This document shows positions 1 to 12,756 of a stretch of DNA of 64,000 nucleotides, piece by piece. Within the stretch, counting starts at the first letter, position 1. The number at the start of each line of letters is the position of its first letter. The position numbers were made by a program, and so were the translations under genes. Under the pieces are notes generated by a model that saw nothing but the letters and a program-made list of their open reading frames with translations, made no database searches and was not told the DNA's origin. Source of the stretch: Chamaecrista fasciculata. Lineage: Eukaryota; Streptophyta; Magnoliopsida; Fabales; Fabaceae. The DNA lies in assembly GCA_003254925.1 (NCBI GenBank), contig QANZ01046111.1, positions 175,646-239,645 on the forward strand, in the 5' to 3' direction.

Positions 1-160
1 CAAGATGCAGTCTGTCATTAATTTATTAAAAGAAGTTAGTCAAAGGATAAAATTGATGAAAATGCGAAAGATTGGGGATGAAACTGACAAAAAAAAAAGA
101 TTAAGGATAAAATTGACAGTTGGTGTAAAATTTGAGAACGAAATTAGTACTTTTACCATG
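1..160. repeat. Family A inverted-repeat element, right arm only
   Basis: The window opens inside a repeat recognisable by phrases such as aaaggataaaattga, gacagttggtgtaaaatttg and gaacgaaattagtacttt. The same phrases end the better-preserved copy at 8652-9027 and recur near 23520-23835, 53530-54410, 59640-60125 and 62254-62513. Only the right half is visible because the window starts within it. There is no coding capacity. It is probably a non-autonomous DNA element whose superfamily I cannot assign. Confidence 0.65.
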
Positions 161-284
161 TAATATTGATTATTTCTTTCTGAAAATTTATTTTTAATGG
201 TTAAATTATGGTTTAATCTTTAAATATTAAAAATATATTTTTAAAAAATTTTATACACATTAATTATTTTTTTTATTAACAATG

Positions 285-445
285 GTATCCACTGTCGAGA
301 ACGATGACTAATCCTTTTGTTATGGATCCTCTACTTAAGAGTAAGGGCTGACCACATAATGCTTTCCGTATTCAAAGTTGGGATTCAAACCTCCACTATT
401 TGGTTAAGGGATCAAGTGAGGAATCACTAGGCCACATTAACTATT
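285..445 (-). mobile_element. Probable SINE-like retroelement remnant
   Basis: Read on the minus strand, this stretch has a tRNA-like A-box candidate (tggcctagtgattc) followed by a B-box candidate (ggtttgaatccc), the arrangement of the internal RNA polymerase III promoter of tRNA-derived SINEs. A short attaac occurs on both sides, but this is too short to count as a convincing target duplication. It could instead be a degraded tRNA pseudogene. The assignment is tentative. Confidence 0.35.
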
Positions 446-861
446 TAATTCTTAATTGTCACAAAAAAAAACAATTCAATTCTTAATAATATTTTAAGGA
501 TTAAATAAGTAAAAATTTTAATATTTATGAACTAAATCATAATTTTAAAATAAATTCTAGTCTAAAGAGTTAATGTTTACTATTTCATCATATTTATTTT
601 TAATATTTGAAATTTTCTATCTGATCTTTGATTAATTTAGATTATATATATAGTGAGATATATTATAAGAAAATTGTGTAAGTAATTATTTTTAAATGAA
701 AATATTTTTTTATTATTTTACATCTTTTAATATTTAAAAAATAAAATTAATATGACAAGGTACAAAATAGTTATAATTATTATAATGAAAAAGAATATTA
801 AATATATATTTTTACATAACAAATCATAAAATTGTGATGGGAAGAATCTTATAAAACTAAG
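446..861. other. AT-rich spacer, no gene seen
   Basis: Very AT-rich sequence with frequent stops in all frames. I see no gene, RNA or well-bounded repeat here. Confidence 0.6.
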
Positions 862-1060
862 GTTAAAGTGTAAATTCGGTCTCATATATTTTGTTCGGTT
901 CTCAATTTAGACCCTATATCTTTTTGTTGCAGATTTGGTCACATATCTTTAAGACCTTTTGCAATGATAAGACCAAAAGTACAACAAAACAAAAAAATAT
1001 ATAAGACTAAATTAGAAACTTAACAAAAGATATGAGACCATATTTACACATTTACCTAAA
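862..1060. repeat. Family B inverted-repeat element
   Basis: An imperfect palindrome. The left arm reads gttaaagtgtaaattcggtc and the right arm reads the reverse (gagaccatatttacac), with inner phrases of the type ggtctcatatcttt and its complement. Other copies lie at 12757-13173, 23090-23520, 58407-58863 and 59732-60058. It has no reading frame. The copy at 59732 keeps a 9-bp target duplication, which points to a Mutator-type non-autonomous element for the family. Confidence 0.65.
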
Positions 1061-2155
1061 ACTTATGATTAAAGAACCTTATAATTTAGCTAATTTTTTT
1101 TCCTTAGTTATATATCAGTTCAATTTTTTTTCTTTTTCGGCTAGTTATATCAGTTCAATTTATCACGTATTTCACATGAATGTTCAAAGTTCAAACAATG
1201 AGTTATGCGTACTATCATAGTATCATGCGGGTACATGCGACGTAGTTCGCATCCAAAGTTAGCGAAAAATCTGAACAGAGTAAAATTACATAAATGCTCA
1301 AAACACAATTCCAAGCAAAACCAAGTATTTTATGTTTATTTTTCCTTAATATGAAGCCTCTTTCCATAAATCGAACCAATTCGAAATTGGATCCTCTAGA
1401 TTTGAATTCTCTTGAGTTCTCTGGATTTGAGCATTTTTAAACCGTGAAATTTTGCAGTCGCCCTTGAGATTGCACCACATGGCGAACTCATTTTATAGAA
1501 CTTTAATGAAACGGTGTTTTTCGGTCTTATTTAGTGAGGCAGGCCAATTGTAGAGAACTACAGAGACACAGTAAATGTCGAGAACCCGCTTCGAACCAAT
1601 TTGTATCTTGCATTTTTCCATGATGAAGGAAATTGAAAATAAGCCTAGAGAAATTGAAAGCACCAAAAAATGCATGGCAAGAATATTTGAAGGGATGTAC
1701 ATGAAAGAGATAGGAATATTCAGATCTTCATACAAAATTCAGAAGCACAAAATTCATTTCCGAGACATAACCCCCTCTGCATACATTGAATAGCTAAACC
1801 AAACTAACTATATAAAGGGGATCAGGCATCATCATCAGTCCTTCATTAGGTCAACTATATATAAATGGTTGAAAATGTAAGTAACAAGAGTCTTATATTT
1901 GGCTAACTATCCAAATTGTAACCACAATTCCTGCATTCTAAATTAAGGCTTTTTCAATTGCAAGCCGGGGAAAAAAATAATCTCAGGCCTTCCCCAATAC
2001 AGAGAGACACAATACATCCATCCTTGTGCTCAAAAGCCTGTAAATTCTACTGTAAACACGGCTTCGTCCCCCATACATGACCAGAGGCTTCCCCTAGATA
2101 CAGTTTCCAGCAACAAATCTAGGAAAGTTCTCGGGTTTCAACTCACTTAAAAGCC
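1061..2155. other. 3' flank and probable 3' UTR of the TMN1 gene
   Basis: The part nearest 2155 is probably the 3' untranslated region of the minus-strand TMN1 gene. Further out I see only AT-rich spacer. A 72-codon plus-strand frame at 1575-1793 has no recognisable motif and no splice context, so I do not call it a gene. Confidence 0.5.
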
Positions 2156-5100
2156 CTAATCACACTTGATGTTTCGGTATATCCTCCTCACAAACAAATT
2201 TGAACCAAGATAACCAACAGCACCTGCACATTTGAATAAATTCATTAAGCTGATTCCGGTAGTAAGAATATAAACAGATGTATGAGAAGAAGGGGTAAAA
2301 CAAAGGGTATTCAATAAGTGACAGGGTATTTCGTTTCACATCTGCAGTTCGAAAAGGTTGAAGTATAAACACTTGATCTTAATTGTTTAAAGTAAATTAC
2401 TCTTCCATCTACCGAGAGGTGCCCAACTTACACATTACATTGCCCTCTGTTTTAAAAAATCACATTCCCAGCTCTTATAACAAAAATTAACCTACAATTT
2501 CACTTATTTTGATGAAAATACTCTTATATTCACTACCTACACATAGTATGATAAGTAATTAATATGTATGTGAACAATATTAAATCCGCTTTTTAAATTT
2601 AGAATATATTAAATTTATTATTTTCAACACAATAAATGACACAAACAAAAATTTAAATATCAAATGAGTTTTGTTTTTAATAACATAATATTAAAGAGAG
2701 TATTGTAATCATCTTTTAATTTTAACATTAAACAGAGGTTGCAAAACAAACGAGAGGACCATGTCACTTAAAAATCTCTTAAGAGCGAATGATATTAAAC
2801 TGAAGACTTACCGCATAAAATTCCGAGTCCAAGGCAAAACATCAAAGTGTATCCAAAATAGAAGCTGGTTTGGAAGAAGCCCGACATCTTTGTCTTCACA
2901 TAGTAGTAGTATATTGAATACAGATACACATACACAGCAGTTGAGGCAGCAGAAAAGAAAGAAGTCCATTGCCAGTGGTAGTTCTCAGCATTTAACAAAA
3001 AGTATGTTCCCACAATTGTCACACAAACGGTAACAATAATGAGAATCACAAAAACCAATAGCATGAAGCCATAGACATAGTACACCTGTTCACCACACAA
3101 AGAAAGGCCAGAAAACGAATATAAGCCAGGTTCAAAACATCAAACTGACAGCACATATTTAGAAAATTATTTACTTAGAAGACTGTTAACCATTATCAGC
3201 AAGTACTTTCAAGAACAAGGTAATTCTTTTCTTTACTCTTGTAGTTTTAAGTAACATAATAGAAATATAAAATAGAAAGTTAGAAACCTATAACGGGCCT
3301 TCACCATATATATTAAACTTTGGTAATTGAGTCTCTATAACCAAACACTTAAAAGTTCAACCTTGCTGCCTCGGATCTTGATAACTAAATTGAAATTTTA
3401 GCACAAGGTATAATGAGTCTTAGTTTCTTATACAAGTTCCAACGTATGCGGGATGTCAGAAATATAAAATAAAAACCTGTTTTGGTTAGGCTTATCAAGC
3501 AAAATGATTTTCGACAAGGCACATTAAGTTTCTTAACAAACCCATAAGAAAGAAAAACTTTATTACCCACAAAATTCTGAGTTGTAACTCACCTTGTAAT
3601 TCCAAAAGGATGTAAATACAAAATACATCTCAATGAATATGCTGCCAAAGGGTAGCAGGCCTCCCATCAAAGAAACTACAGATGGTGTGAGGTACCACTT
3701 CTTCTCGGGAATGGGACGAGGAATGGTCTTAACACGACAGGGATTGTTTGGAGCACCACTCCAGTTTCTTCCAACAACTGTGCCAAGAAGTGCTAGAGGG
3801 AAAGAGATGAAGGCCCAAATGACAAAGACAACAACGATTGTGCCAAATGGTATTGCTGCTAAAGACCCGTAGAATATAGCAATTGTATTCAATATAAATC
3901 CAATTCCAAAGCACATGAACGGGAAAAGAGATGCTGTGAGTATCATGGATTTAATCCAGCTTTTACCTATCAAAATAAAAAAAAAATATAAATAAATAGA
4001 CGGTTATAACTAGGAAAGGCTGACAATTGGCCAAAAGAAATTTCATGAGAAATATCATATTTTTATTCTATATTTTTTGCAAATTGCTTACCCCCATGTC
4101 GTGAGTACATTCCCCCACTCACATAACCAGAAATGAATGATGTGAGGGCATAACATACTATGAAAGTCGTGACAATTGCTCCACGCCTGAGACACAAATA
4201 ACATAAAGTTACATAGTGAAGGGAAGAGAAAGGACAAACAAAATATAGCCAAACAAACATACTAGGCCTGGAACAGTAAATAATTCAAGAGAAACGCATG
4301 CAGCAAATGGAATTGGCATGCACATTTTAGTTTATGATATTTTGTACACAACCACACCACTATTGATTAAATCACTCTTCAGAATAATGTATCAGCCGGT
4401 TTAAAGATTTACATACCCAACATACAACATCCCAACGATGGCCAACAAGATGACAAGAAGAACCAGTAATGCTAGCTGAGCACCAGTGCCAACAACAGCA
4501 GAAAGAACAACTAAATTGCGAGGAGGCCGAAAAACATCACCATGGACAAGTTTCCAGCCAGATTCTTCACTGACATCTCTTTCCTGACAGGATTTTTGTT
4601 GACCAAAATTTGAGAGTCAGAAATAGTGCAATTATCTGACGAAATAATTTATTTTCCATAAAAGGACAATAGAAAAGTCCAAAATGCATTACCAAAGTTT
4701 CCAAATCATCATCTTCTCGAGCATATTTGGCATAATCATTTCTCAGAGTCCGCATTAATATCATTGACACTAATCCAGTGAGAAAGATGACCATCATGAA
4801 TGAGTTAAAAATGGAGAACCAATGTATCTGCAAAAGGCTAAAATAACTTAAGTCCCATGTCAATAAACCCAAGGAAGGAACTACATGGAGGAACAAAGAG
4901 AAATATACCAGTATACCACATAAATTCCCTGAATCTAAAATAAAAAGTTTGCAGCATTCATTTTAACCTGATGTTCAAAGAAAGGATAATCCAAGTAGAC
5001 ATCAAACCGACGTCCAAAAGTGACATTAGTAGATTCCCATCTAACAGAATATGTCATATCTAAAGGTCTATCGACCTGCAGAGGCTTTGGGCTTTCTTGA

Positions 5101-8100
5101 GTGAGATTCACATGAATGATCTGCAAAAATACAGACCTGAGTATGGCACCTCATGGATCCCTAAAACCATTAAGAAATAGATGATATTAAAATAACAACT
5201 GACCTGATCTTTATTGTATTTAACGATAATGTTCTTATGTGTGTAAAGAACGTGCTTGCCATTGTCACTGTTCCTATCAGGATGCAGCTCGCCAACAAAC
5301 CCTTAAACATGAACAAAAGTATCTTCAATGATGATCAACAAGTCGAATGGAAAATCATAACAATAAAGGGAAGGAGATAAGAGTAGTTGATGCCATACCC
5401 CACAAAGGTAGATCATCTGAATTTGTGTATAGGATGTCAAGTACCAACCGACCAATAAATTTGCCCAGTAAACCAAAAAAAACAATTGTAAGTTATCCCA
5501 CAAATTAAAAAAAAAAACTTAAACAAGAATGATTAAAAGCGTAAGTGTCTATGAGAGAAGAGCGAGAAGCAACCTACGGATTTAGCCCCTCATTCACATC
5601 ATTATGATAGCCAATAAAACATAATATCTAACACTAAATAAATAATTCAAAAATAATTTAGCATGGACTTCAGGAAAAGAATTCTTAATTTCATGCTTTT
5701 AAATTTTCAGGTGATTCCAAATGGTGGGTATCACAAAGTACACAGTCTGCTCAATCCTCTGTTCATATTGATTAAAACATTGAAATGGAGCAGCAAGTCA
5801 CCACAACTAGGCCTAGGTGTTGCTAAATAGCACAATGACTATAAAACAATGAATAAATCTTTGTCTAAGTCTCTTGCAGATAAAATCAATGAATAAAAGC
5901 ACAATGACTTAACTGAACAGTACCAAAAATCAGAAGACCTGATCGGCAGCCTCTGCATAAAGCTAAGCTTCCAAGCATCGCATCTATACTATAGCAACAA
6001 CTTCATGTGTACAAGTGCAAATTAAGGTTGCTTCATCTCATATCATTTTTATTCTCCATTTCTAGTTGCAAGTTTTCAAGATTTAAAAATACATGTCTGT
6101 TACGTAATGTTACAAATTTATTAATCTTAATATTCGAATAAATTGGCTTTACCTCTATTAGAAGTTTCCTTGTTTTCAACCAATTTTAGAAAATGTTTCC
6201 AAAAAATGTTTCATACTAAACTCTACAAAACGCGTTGTGCCTCATTTTATCCATTTTCAAAACAAAATCAAGAAACGGGGGAACCAAACAGACTAAATTT
6301 CCAAGAAATGAGAAAAAGAAACACTATAAAACATACCCATGAAGAATTCAAACCAATAACTATTCTCTATAGCATCCTTGAACTGTTTAACCTTTGAATC
6401 ATCAAGAACCAGCTGACAAATGACTGTCTTTTCCACATTTCCTGAAAAAAAAAAACAAATGATGGTTCATCTATTGACGACTCTTCTACAAAATAAATAG
6501 GATAAAAGAAGCCTACATACTTTGAAACTTGATCTCAATTTGGCTATCAATGAGTTCATTTCCACCCAAGACCTCTCCAAGGCCACCCCATTTATGTGCA
6601 GGATTATTTGATGGATGGCAAAATGGAAGGCTGAAATAGTTGTAAGTTTCTTGTGGATTGTTATAAGGACCAACTTTGTTCACCCATAGTGTAACTGGAT
6701 CATCTTGTTGATACTGCAATAAAATTAATTGAAGCTTTGAACAATAAATCATTGGCCACCAGAAACTACAAATGAAGACACACGTTCTATCTATAACGGT
6801 AGGTCATGGAGAAAATATTTTGAAATAATCGGTATATAGGTAAGAACTGCTTTGAACTATTTTGTTTCTGAACTACACAAGAACAGCCCGCACAGGGCAC
6901 AGAATAAGGGGTTGAACTAATTAACAATCTCTGTATTCAATTATAAATGCACCAAACTACTCATTAAGTGAAGTAAAGGAAAATATAAAAGCAGTAGATA
7001 CTGGTACAACAAGGACATGCTGTGATATGTGTATGCCTGATTTCTGTCTAGAACAAATGCTACAGTTTTGAAGACCATGAATTGGTCTGGTGCAACCAAG
7101 AGCTCAATTAGCGTATGAACATAACAATCAAAATTAAAAAGTATGAGCATACTGGAATCCGAGAAGCTGAATATTAAAATGTGGTTACATGAATCAAGGA
7201 GCATAACACATAATAGAATATCCTACCTGAATCACAACCTAATGAATCAAAAAGACTCAGTGTGAACACTACCCATCCCAAATGTATAACCTGATACAAA
7301 TGTTCAGTTTACAGAGAAGGCAGAATCTGAAATTAAACCTCCTGAAGCCCATATCTCTCATCATGCATTCAATTATTTTCAAGCCATAGCTTCTCATCAA
7401 ATATGGTACGGAGCTCCACGTCAACCTTTGCAATACTGGAAGGATATCCAACAGATAACAAAAAGGACAACAAAGTAACAAACAAAAAAACCTACTACGT
7501 TGATACCATGCGTGAAATCTAAAATATGAATTAGAGCAATCAAACAAAGAATCTAACGACAATGACTTAAGTTGAGCCTCGTAATACAAATCTATACTTG
7601 AATTCTTCATTACGACTCTAGCTGACTAGCAACTTTCAACCTAGATATCGAGATACGTGAATGTGAAACCACTACTTCGAAAGAGCAGCAGCATAATTTT
7701 TGGTCAGTCAACGTTTCCATATACCCAGTAATCAAATCCACAACGTTCCATTCGCTAGCACGCTGCTTGATGCCAAATCCAACATAGTCAATTGATCGTA
7801 CTACGGCGAAGAAGTGAAATTGAATTTCAAAAGCGAAGATACTGAGTCGCATTTAACCATCTACATTGTACTAACACCTAAGTGACCACACCAGCAGAAT
7901 CAACACCACCCAAAGCCCCACTTAAGATCTACCACCCAAGCACCCGACCATTTCCATAGATAGACATAAACGAAAACAAACACCCAACATATCTCCGAGC
8001 TGAGGCAAAACCGAAGCAAACAGGTGGTGAAATCAAAATCCACACCTAGATCTTCACCAAGAGCTGAAAACCCCGCACGTTGGCAGATCTAATCCGAATT

Positions 8101-8295
8101 CAGTAATCAACGGCAAACGAAAAGCAGATCCAAGGGGCAGAATTGGAAAGAAAGGACGATGGTATATAACAGGTAGGTTATTGTGGTGCGAAGGGTTTGG
8201 AAATAATGACTTACCCTGTGATCTGACTCTGATGCGAACGCCGGTGAGAGGAGAAGGAGGAAGACGACGGAGAGCGATCGGAATTCGAAGGACAT
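2156..8295 (-). CDS. TMN1: Transmembrane 9 superfamily protein (nonaspanin, TMN1 type)
   Basis: Twelve coding exons on the minus strand, in transcript order: 8295-8215, 6713-6521, 6441-6337, 5416-5399, 5301-5204, 5120-4968, 4827-4693, 4583-4417, 4186-4092, 3966-3593, 3085-2812, 2223-2156. All junctions are GT-AG and in frame, giving 586 residues, close to the roughly 590 of Arabidopsis TMN1. Residues 1-21 are a hydrophobic signal peptide. The lumenal domain ([44 protein letters not shown]) is followed from about residue 217 by nine predicted membrane spans with family signatures ([36 protein letters not shown]). The C-terminus NIKCD fits the KXD/E Golgi-retention and COPI-binding motif known for plant members. 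The expected role is in Golgi/endosomal membrane trafficking. An upstream in-frame GTG is not a start; the ATG at 8295 matches the family. Exon 4 is only 18 nt long. Confidence 0.95.
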
Positions 8296-8339
8296 CGCGG
8301 CGAACACCGGCGAGAGTCGGATCTAGAACCTCTCAGATT

Positions 8340-8435
8340 GAGGAGTGTCTCGGAGTAGGAGAGAGAGAGAGAGAAGAAGAAGAAGAAGAAGATAGGAGGA
8401 GAGAGAAAGAGAGAGAGAGACTCGACCTTGCCTTG
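8340..8435 (-). repeat. GA/GAA microsatellite in the TMN1 5' leader
   Basis: Runs of gagaga and gaagaagaa lie just upstream of the TMN1 start codon, so they read as CT-rich in the transcript. CT-rich leaders are common in plant genes. The run probably falls in the 5' UTR; its exact end is unknown. Confidence 0.7.
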
Positions 8436-8651
8436 AAATGAAGAACATGAGTTTGTATTATTTTGCATACAGAAAAATAAAACGCTGTGTACCAAACCAA
8501 ACGTGGGTCATTTTTGGGCCTTATTGGGCCTTAAAGCCCATGCGATGTAGGCTATTTTTTGATGCATGTGTTTGTTTTTTGTTGTAAGGATGTATTTTGT
8601 GCCCAACAAAATTGAAGGACTACGTTTAATTGCTTAACATTAAAGCCCAAG

Positions 8652-9027
8652 GGAAAAACACTGATTTCGTCCCAAACTTTATACTAATTATTAATTTCGT
8701 CCCCAATTTTTTTTGTTGTCAATTTCGTCCTCAACGTTTTACATTTTGGTCAATTTTATCCTTTGATTAACTTTTTTCAATTAATTAACGACAAATTGTA
8801 TCTTGTTTTTTAATTTGAGTTAAGATTTGAGATTTTTTTTATCAATTTTACATTATATATCATTAGTCACATAGATTCTGTCATTAATATTTGGCTAAAT
8901 TAAGATCAAAAGATAAAATTAACCAAAATGTGAAATATTGGGGCCGAAATTGACAGTACAAAAAAATTGAGGACGAAATTGACAGTTGGTGTAAAATTTG
9001 AGAACAAAATTAATACTTTTGTCAACA
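8652..9027. repeat. Family A inverted-repeat element, nearly full length
   Basis: The best-preserved family A copy. The left arm has tttcgtcccaaactttata and tggtcaattttatcctttga; the right arm carries the inverted versions (ccgaaattgacag, gtgtaaaatttgagaac). The arms are about 115 bp each, separated by an AT-rich centre. No open frame is present. I could not find a clear target-site duplication. This copy serves as the reference for reading the interrupted copies near 53.5 kb and 59.7 kb. Confidence 0.75.
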
Positions 9028-9300
9028 TTATTTTATGGTACATGGAATAATATTTCTTACTGCCAAACAAAGAAAGAATAATATTTCTTAGGTTTAATGT
9101 TTAAATTAATTTTATATCTTTGTTTCAAAGTTCATTTTAGTTCTCTCTCTTTCAAAATGCTCATCTTATATATTTTCATAATAATTAACTTTGGTCTCAA
9201 ACTTTTATCAAGATGACAGACTCACTCTCTACACTATCAATAGGATCAATTATAACAAGTCATGTTCTCATCTTTCTCATCAAATTGGGATTCAGACAAA
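9028..9300. other. AT-rich spacer
   Basis: No gene or bounded repeat is recognised between the family A element and the LTR-like remnant. Confidence 0.5.
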
Positions 9301-9830
9301 AAATCTTTGCCTCGTCATGAGCAAGGGTTCGAATCCTTCAAGATTCAGTCTTGCCTTTTTCAGGAGGGACAAGTGATATATATACATCATTCTAAACACC
9401 AGACGCTCATGCGTCATAATGATCCTCCAAGACACAACCTTACCCTTTTCAAGAGGGACAAATGATATATATCCTTCTAAACACTCAAGCGCCATAGTGA
9501 TCCTCAAACACAATCCCTTAAGTCTTGGTGTACTTGCCTCACATTATAGTCATAAGTCACCATCAATCACATATTCTAGCACCACCTACCACACTCCACT
9601 TTCTCTCTATAAATAGATACTTTAAAACTCTAACAAAGGTATGACATTTATCTCTCTAGAATATTTACTCTCATTTCTTACATTTTCTAATTTGGGCTTC
9701 AGAGTGGATTCACACGGTCTTCCCCTGTGCATCCTTCTTACAAATCCTCCTTCAAGTTTGCATCCTTCTTACGGGCCCTCTTTCAAATTTCAAGTTCTCA
9801 TATGACATTCTCTAAGAAAACCTAAAGGTA
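9301..9830 (+). mobile_element. Probable LTR-retrotransposon remnant (solo LTR-like)
   Basis: The stretch holds a sharp TATA-like box in a CT-rich context (ctctctataaatagatac, about 9603-9620), preceded by two imperfect units of about 80 bp (ttttcaggagggacaa and ttttcaagagggacaa) and followed by a CT-rich leader ending in tgggcttcagagtgga. This resembles promoter and R/U5 sequence of plant LTRs. No gag or pol coding sequence is present, and I could not define terminal TG/CA or a target duplication. A B-box-like ggttcgaatcc at about 9328 could belong to another element. Confidence 0.45.
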
Positions 9831-10754
9831 AACTTCCTTATACTAATTTCAATATTTTCATCAAGTAAGTTTGAAAGTTTGAATTATAGAAAAGTGACTT
9901 TCTAAAATTATAGAATTATAGAAAAGGCTTTAATAATTGGATAATATAATGATATTTTACTTGAAAGATATCAAATTATTACTTATTATTTAGACAAATT
10001 AATTTTATGACTAAAATTTTATCAATTATTGTTAGTCTAAGAAAATCCATAAAATTTGATGATTTGGACTCTGACCAGAAGAATTGACAATACTGGCTGA
10101 AACTAAAGATATGATAATCACGCAATGTATGGGAATGTCGTTTTCTAATCATCATATAGTTTACAAATTGACATATGACATTGATCAAATGGACACATTG
10201 AAACAGGAATATGACTCACCAAGCAAAAATTAAAATAAAAGCAAACGCATGTGCTTCTGTTGTAATATCCCACTCCTTATATATTATTAAGTTCAAAATG
10301 CTATGAACATTATTCAATACTTTTATTATACTTCTTTTTTATTTACACACGGTCAATAAGAAATTTAAAATACATTTTTTTTTTGTCAAATGGACTAATA
10401 ATTTAGAGGAGAAATTATATAATGGTGCCACATCGTTTTGCGGCGCATGCACATCCATTTTCCATTAATTGCCACGTGTTTTTTTAGTAATTATTAATTT
10501 TATTATTTTATTTTAATTCATGAACCTAACACTTTTCTTGTCCAAACTTCTATCTCCATCTAAGTGAAGGACTCACATAAAAAATAAAATCTAAGTGGAG
10601 ACTGAGCAAGAGATGAAGTTAAAAACACTTATCTATGATGAGCTCACTTTACTTTCTCACATAATAATCCTAATAATATAGATTTTTTAAAAAAAATCAA
10701 TAAATTCATTAGTATGATACATTTACTTCAAAATTCACTTTACTTTTTTTTTTT
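9831..10754. other. AT-rich spacer before the assembly gap
   Basis: No gene is recognised. One CACGTG G-box core sits near 10472, but no start codon or gene follows it before the gap, so I assign it no function. Confidence 0.5.
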
Positions 10755-11515
10755 NNNNNNNNNNNNNNNNNNNNNNNNNNNNNNNNNNNNNNNNNNNNNN
10801 NNNNNNNNNNNNNNNNNNNNNNNNNNNNNNNNNNNNNNNNNNNNNNNNNNNNNNNNNNNNNNNNNNNNNNNNNNNNNNNNNNNNNNNNNNNNNNNNNNNN
10901 NNNNNNNNNNNNNNNNNNNNNNNNNNNNNNNNNNNNNNNNNNNNNNNNNNNNNNNNNNNNNNNNNNNNNNNNNNNNNNNNNNNNNNNNNNNNNNNNNNNN
11001 NNNNNNNNNNNNNNNNNNNNNNNNNNNNNNNNNNNNNNNNNNNNNNNNNNNNNNNNNNNNNNNNNNNNNNNNNNNNNNNNNNNNNNNNNNNNNNNNNNNN
11101 NNNNNNNNNNNNNNNNNNNNNNNNNNNNNNNNNNNNNNNNNNNNNNNNNNNNNNNNNNNNNNNNNNNNNNNNNNNNNNNNNNNNNNNNNNNNNNNNNNNN
11201 NNNNNNNNNNNNNNNNNNNNNNNNNNNNNNNNNNNNNNNNNNNNNNNNNNNNNNNNNNNNNNNNNNNNNNNNNNNNNNNNNNNNNNNNNNNNNNNNNNNN
11301 NNNNNNNNNNNNNNNNNNNNNNNNNNNNNNNNNNNNNNNNNNNNNNNNNNNNNNNNNNNNNNNNNNNNNNNNNNNNNNNNNNNNNNNNNNNNNNNNNNNN
11401 NNNNNNNNNNNNNNNNNNNNNNNNNNNNNNNNNNNNNNNNNNNNNNNNNNNNNNNNNNNNNNNNNNNNNNNNNNNNNNNNNNNNNNNNNNNNNNNNNNNN
11501 NNNNNNNNNNNNNNN
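10755..11515. other. Assembly gap (761 N)
   Basis: An unbroken run of N. Sequence emerging on its right side matches the left arm of the fold-back element at 56381-57858, so the gap probably hides the outer inverted repeat of a second copy that is hard to assemble. Confidence 0.98.
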
Positions 11516-11880
11516 TTCATCTTCTTCATTCATTTTAGTCCCAAATGCTAAAAATAAAATTGTAAAGTATCCCAAAACCCTTCCAAACATTCCAATTTAG
11601 TCCTTAAATGTATTAAAAACCCTAAAACTTAAGGCCCAAACTCTAAACCCTAAACCCTAAAATCCTAAACTCTAAACCCTAAAACACTAAACCCTAAAAC
11701 CCTAAATTCCTAAAATCGTAAAGTGTCCCAAAACTCTTCCAAACATTCCAATTTAGTCCTTAAAAGTATTAAAAACCCTAAAATCCTAAAACCCTAAACT
11801 CTAAAACCCTAAACCCTAAAATCTAAAACCCTAAACCCCTAAACCCTAAATCCTAAACCCCTAAAAAAACTACTCTCTTG
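11516..11880. repeat. Degenerate telomere-like CCCTAAA array
   Basis: Tandem, imperfect CCCTAAA-type units mixed with variants such as cctaaaat. They are preceded by a unique lead (agtcccaaat, cccttccaaacattcca, tttagtccttaaa) that is also found at 56688-56765. The shared lead shows that this is part of an interspersed element, not a remnant chromosome end. Confidence 0.75.
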
Positions 11881-12610
11881 AAATTTGGTCCCTAAATCCT
11901 ACTTTCCTCTTCATCTTTCATCATCTTTCATCATCTTCATCTTCTCATCCACTTCAAACCCCAAACCACAAAACCCTAAAACTACACAACCAGAAATCAC
12001 CAAAGATTACACAAGTTTCATCAGTTCATCAATTCTTGATTAAAAAAAATTAGTTCATCATCAGTTCATATCATCATCATCATCATCATTCATCAGCCGA
12101 AAAGCTCTCGTAGCAGCGAAGGAAGGAATCGAGAAGCTTAGAGACTCATGAGAGAGAAAGCAAGTCGCGACAGAGTGAACATGTGGCGTCGTTGAGCTTT
12201 CCATGGAGTGAACCTGATGGTCGCGACAAAGACTCAAAAGCGAACGACCGAAATGGGTAAACGACGACGGCGACGACGAATTTTCATCATCAGTCGCAGG
12301 CATTCTCTCGGAATTTCTTCAAAATCGAAAGAAACCCCAAACTTTCACCCCCAATTCGAATTTGAACCCTAAGAAATGAATGAATGTATCTCGCGACGCC
12401 CAAAATGGTTGTGAACTTGAAATCAAACCCAGAAATTGAAGAATCGAGCGAGAGAATGTTTAAGGATTTGAAGATTCGAGCCATTTTGATGTTTGAGGAT
12501 TTGGTTGAAGCAGTAGGATCGGCGGTGAGGAATGAAAGATGAGAGAGGAATGAGGATGAAGATGAAGAAATTAGGGTTCAGGGACTAAAATGTTTTTTTT
12601 AATTATGAGT
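11881..12610. other. GC-richer, gene-like segment next to the telomere-like array
   Basis: This stretch is visibly richer in G and C than its surroundings and has open minus-strand frames at 12061-12303 and 12290-12484, overlapping in different frames. I recognise no domain. Its position beside element-specific repeats, and the following phrase agggttcagggactaaa, suggest host gene sequence captured by a transposon. A broken native gene is the alternative. An isolated N lies at 12664, just outside. Confidence 0.35.
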
Positions 12611-12756
12611 TAATAAATTGAGAATAATGGGATAAAATGAATGAACTCAAAGTAGATTTTTTTNGAATTATGTAATTTTCCTAATTTTTTAATAAAAATT
12701 ATTATAAATATAATAATATAGTTTGGAATTAGGACATAGAAAAAGTAAAAAGAAAT

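Noticed and set aside
1575-1793. 72-codon plus-strand frame
   Set aside because: No motif, no splice context, and no known family; frames of this length are expected by chance here.
8296-8307. Four-codon upstream extension of the TMN1 start
   Set aside because: It begins with GTG, not ATG. The ATG at 8295 gives a normal signal peptide and family length.
9320-9345. tRNA gene suggested by ggttcgaatcc
   Set aside because: No cloverleaf arms or A-box at the right spacing could be found; the motif lies in repeat-rich, LTR-like sequence.
10709-11590. Apparent 264-293 codon frames on both strands
   Set aside because: They consist almost entirely of N-derived unknown residues from the assembly gap.
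11600-11870. Possible true telomere or chromosome end
   Set aside because: The heptamers are degenerate, internal, and share unique linkers with the dispersed element at 56.7 kb.
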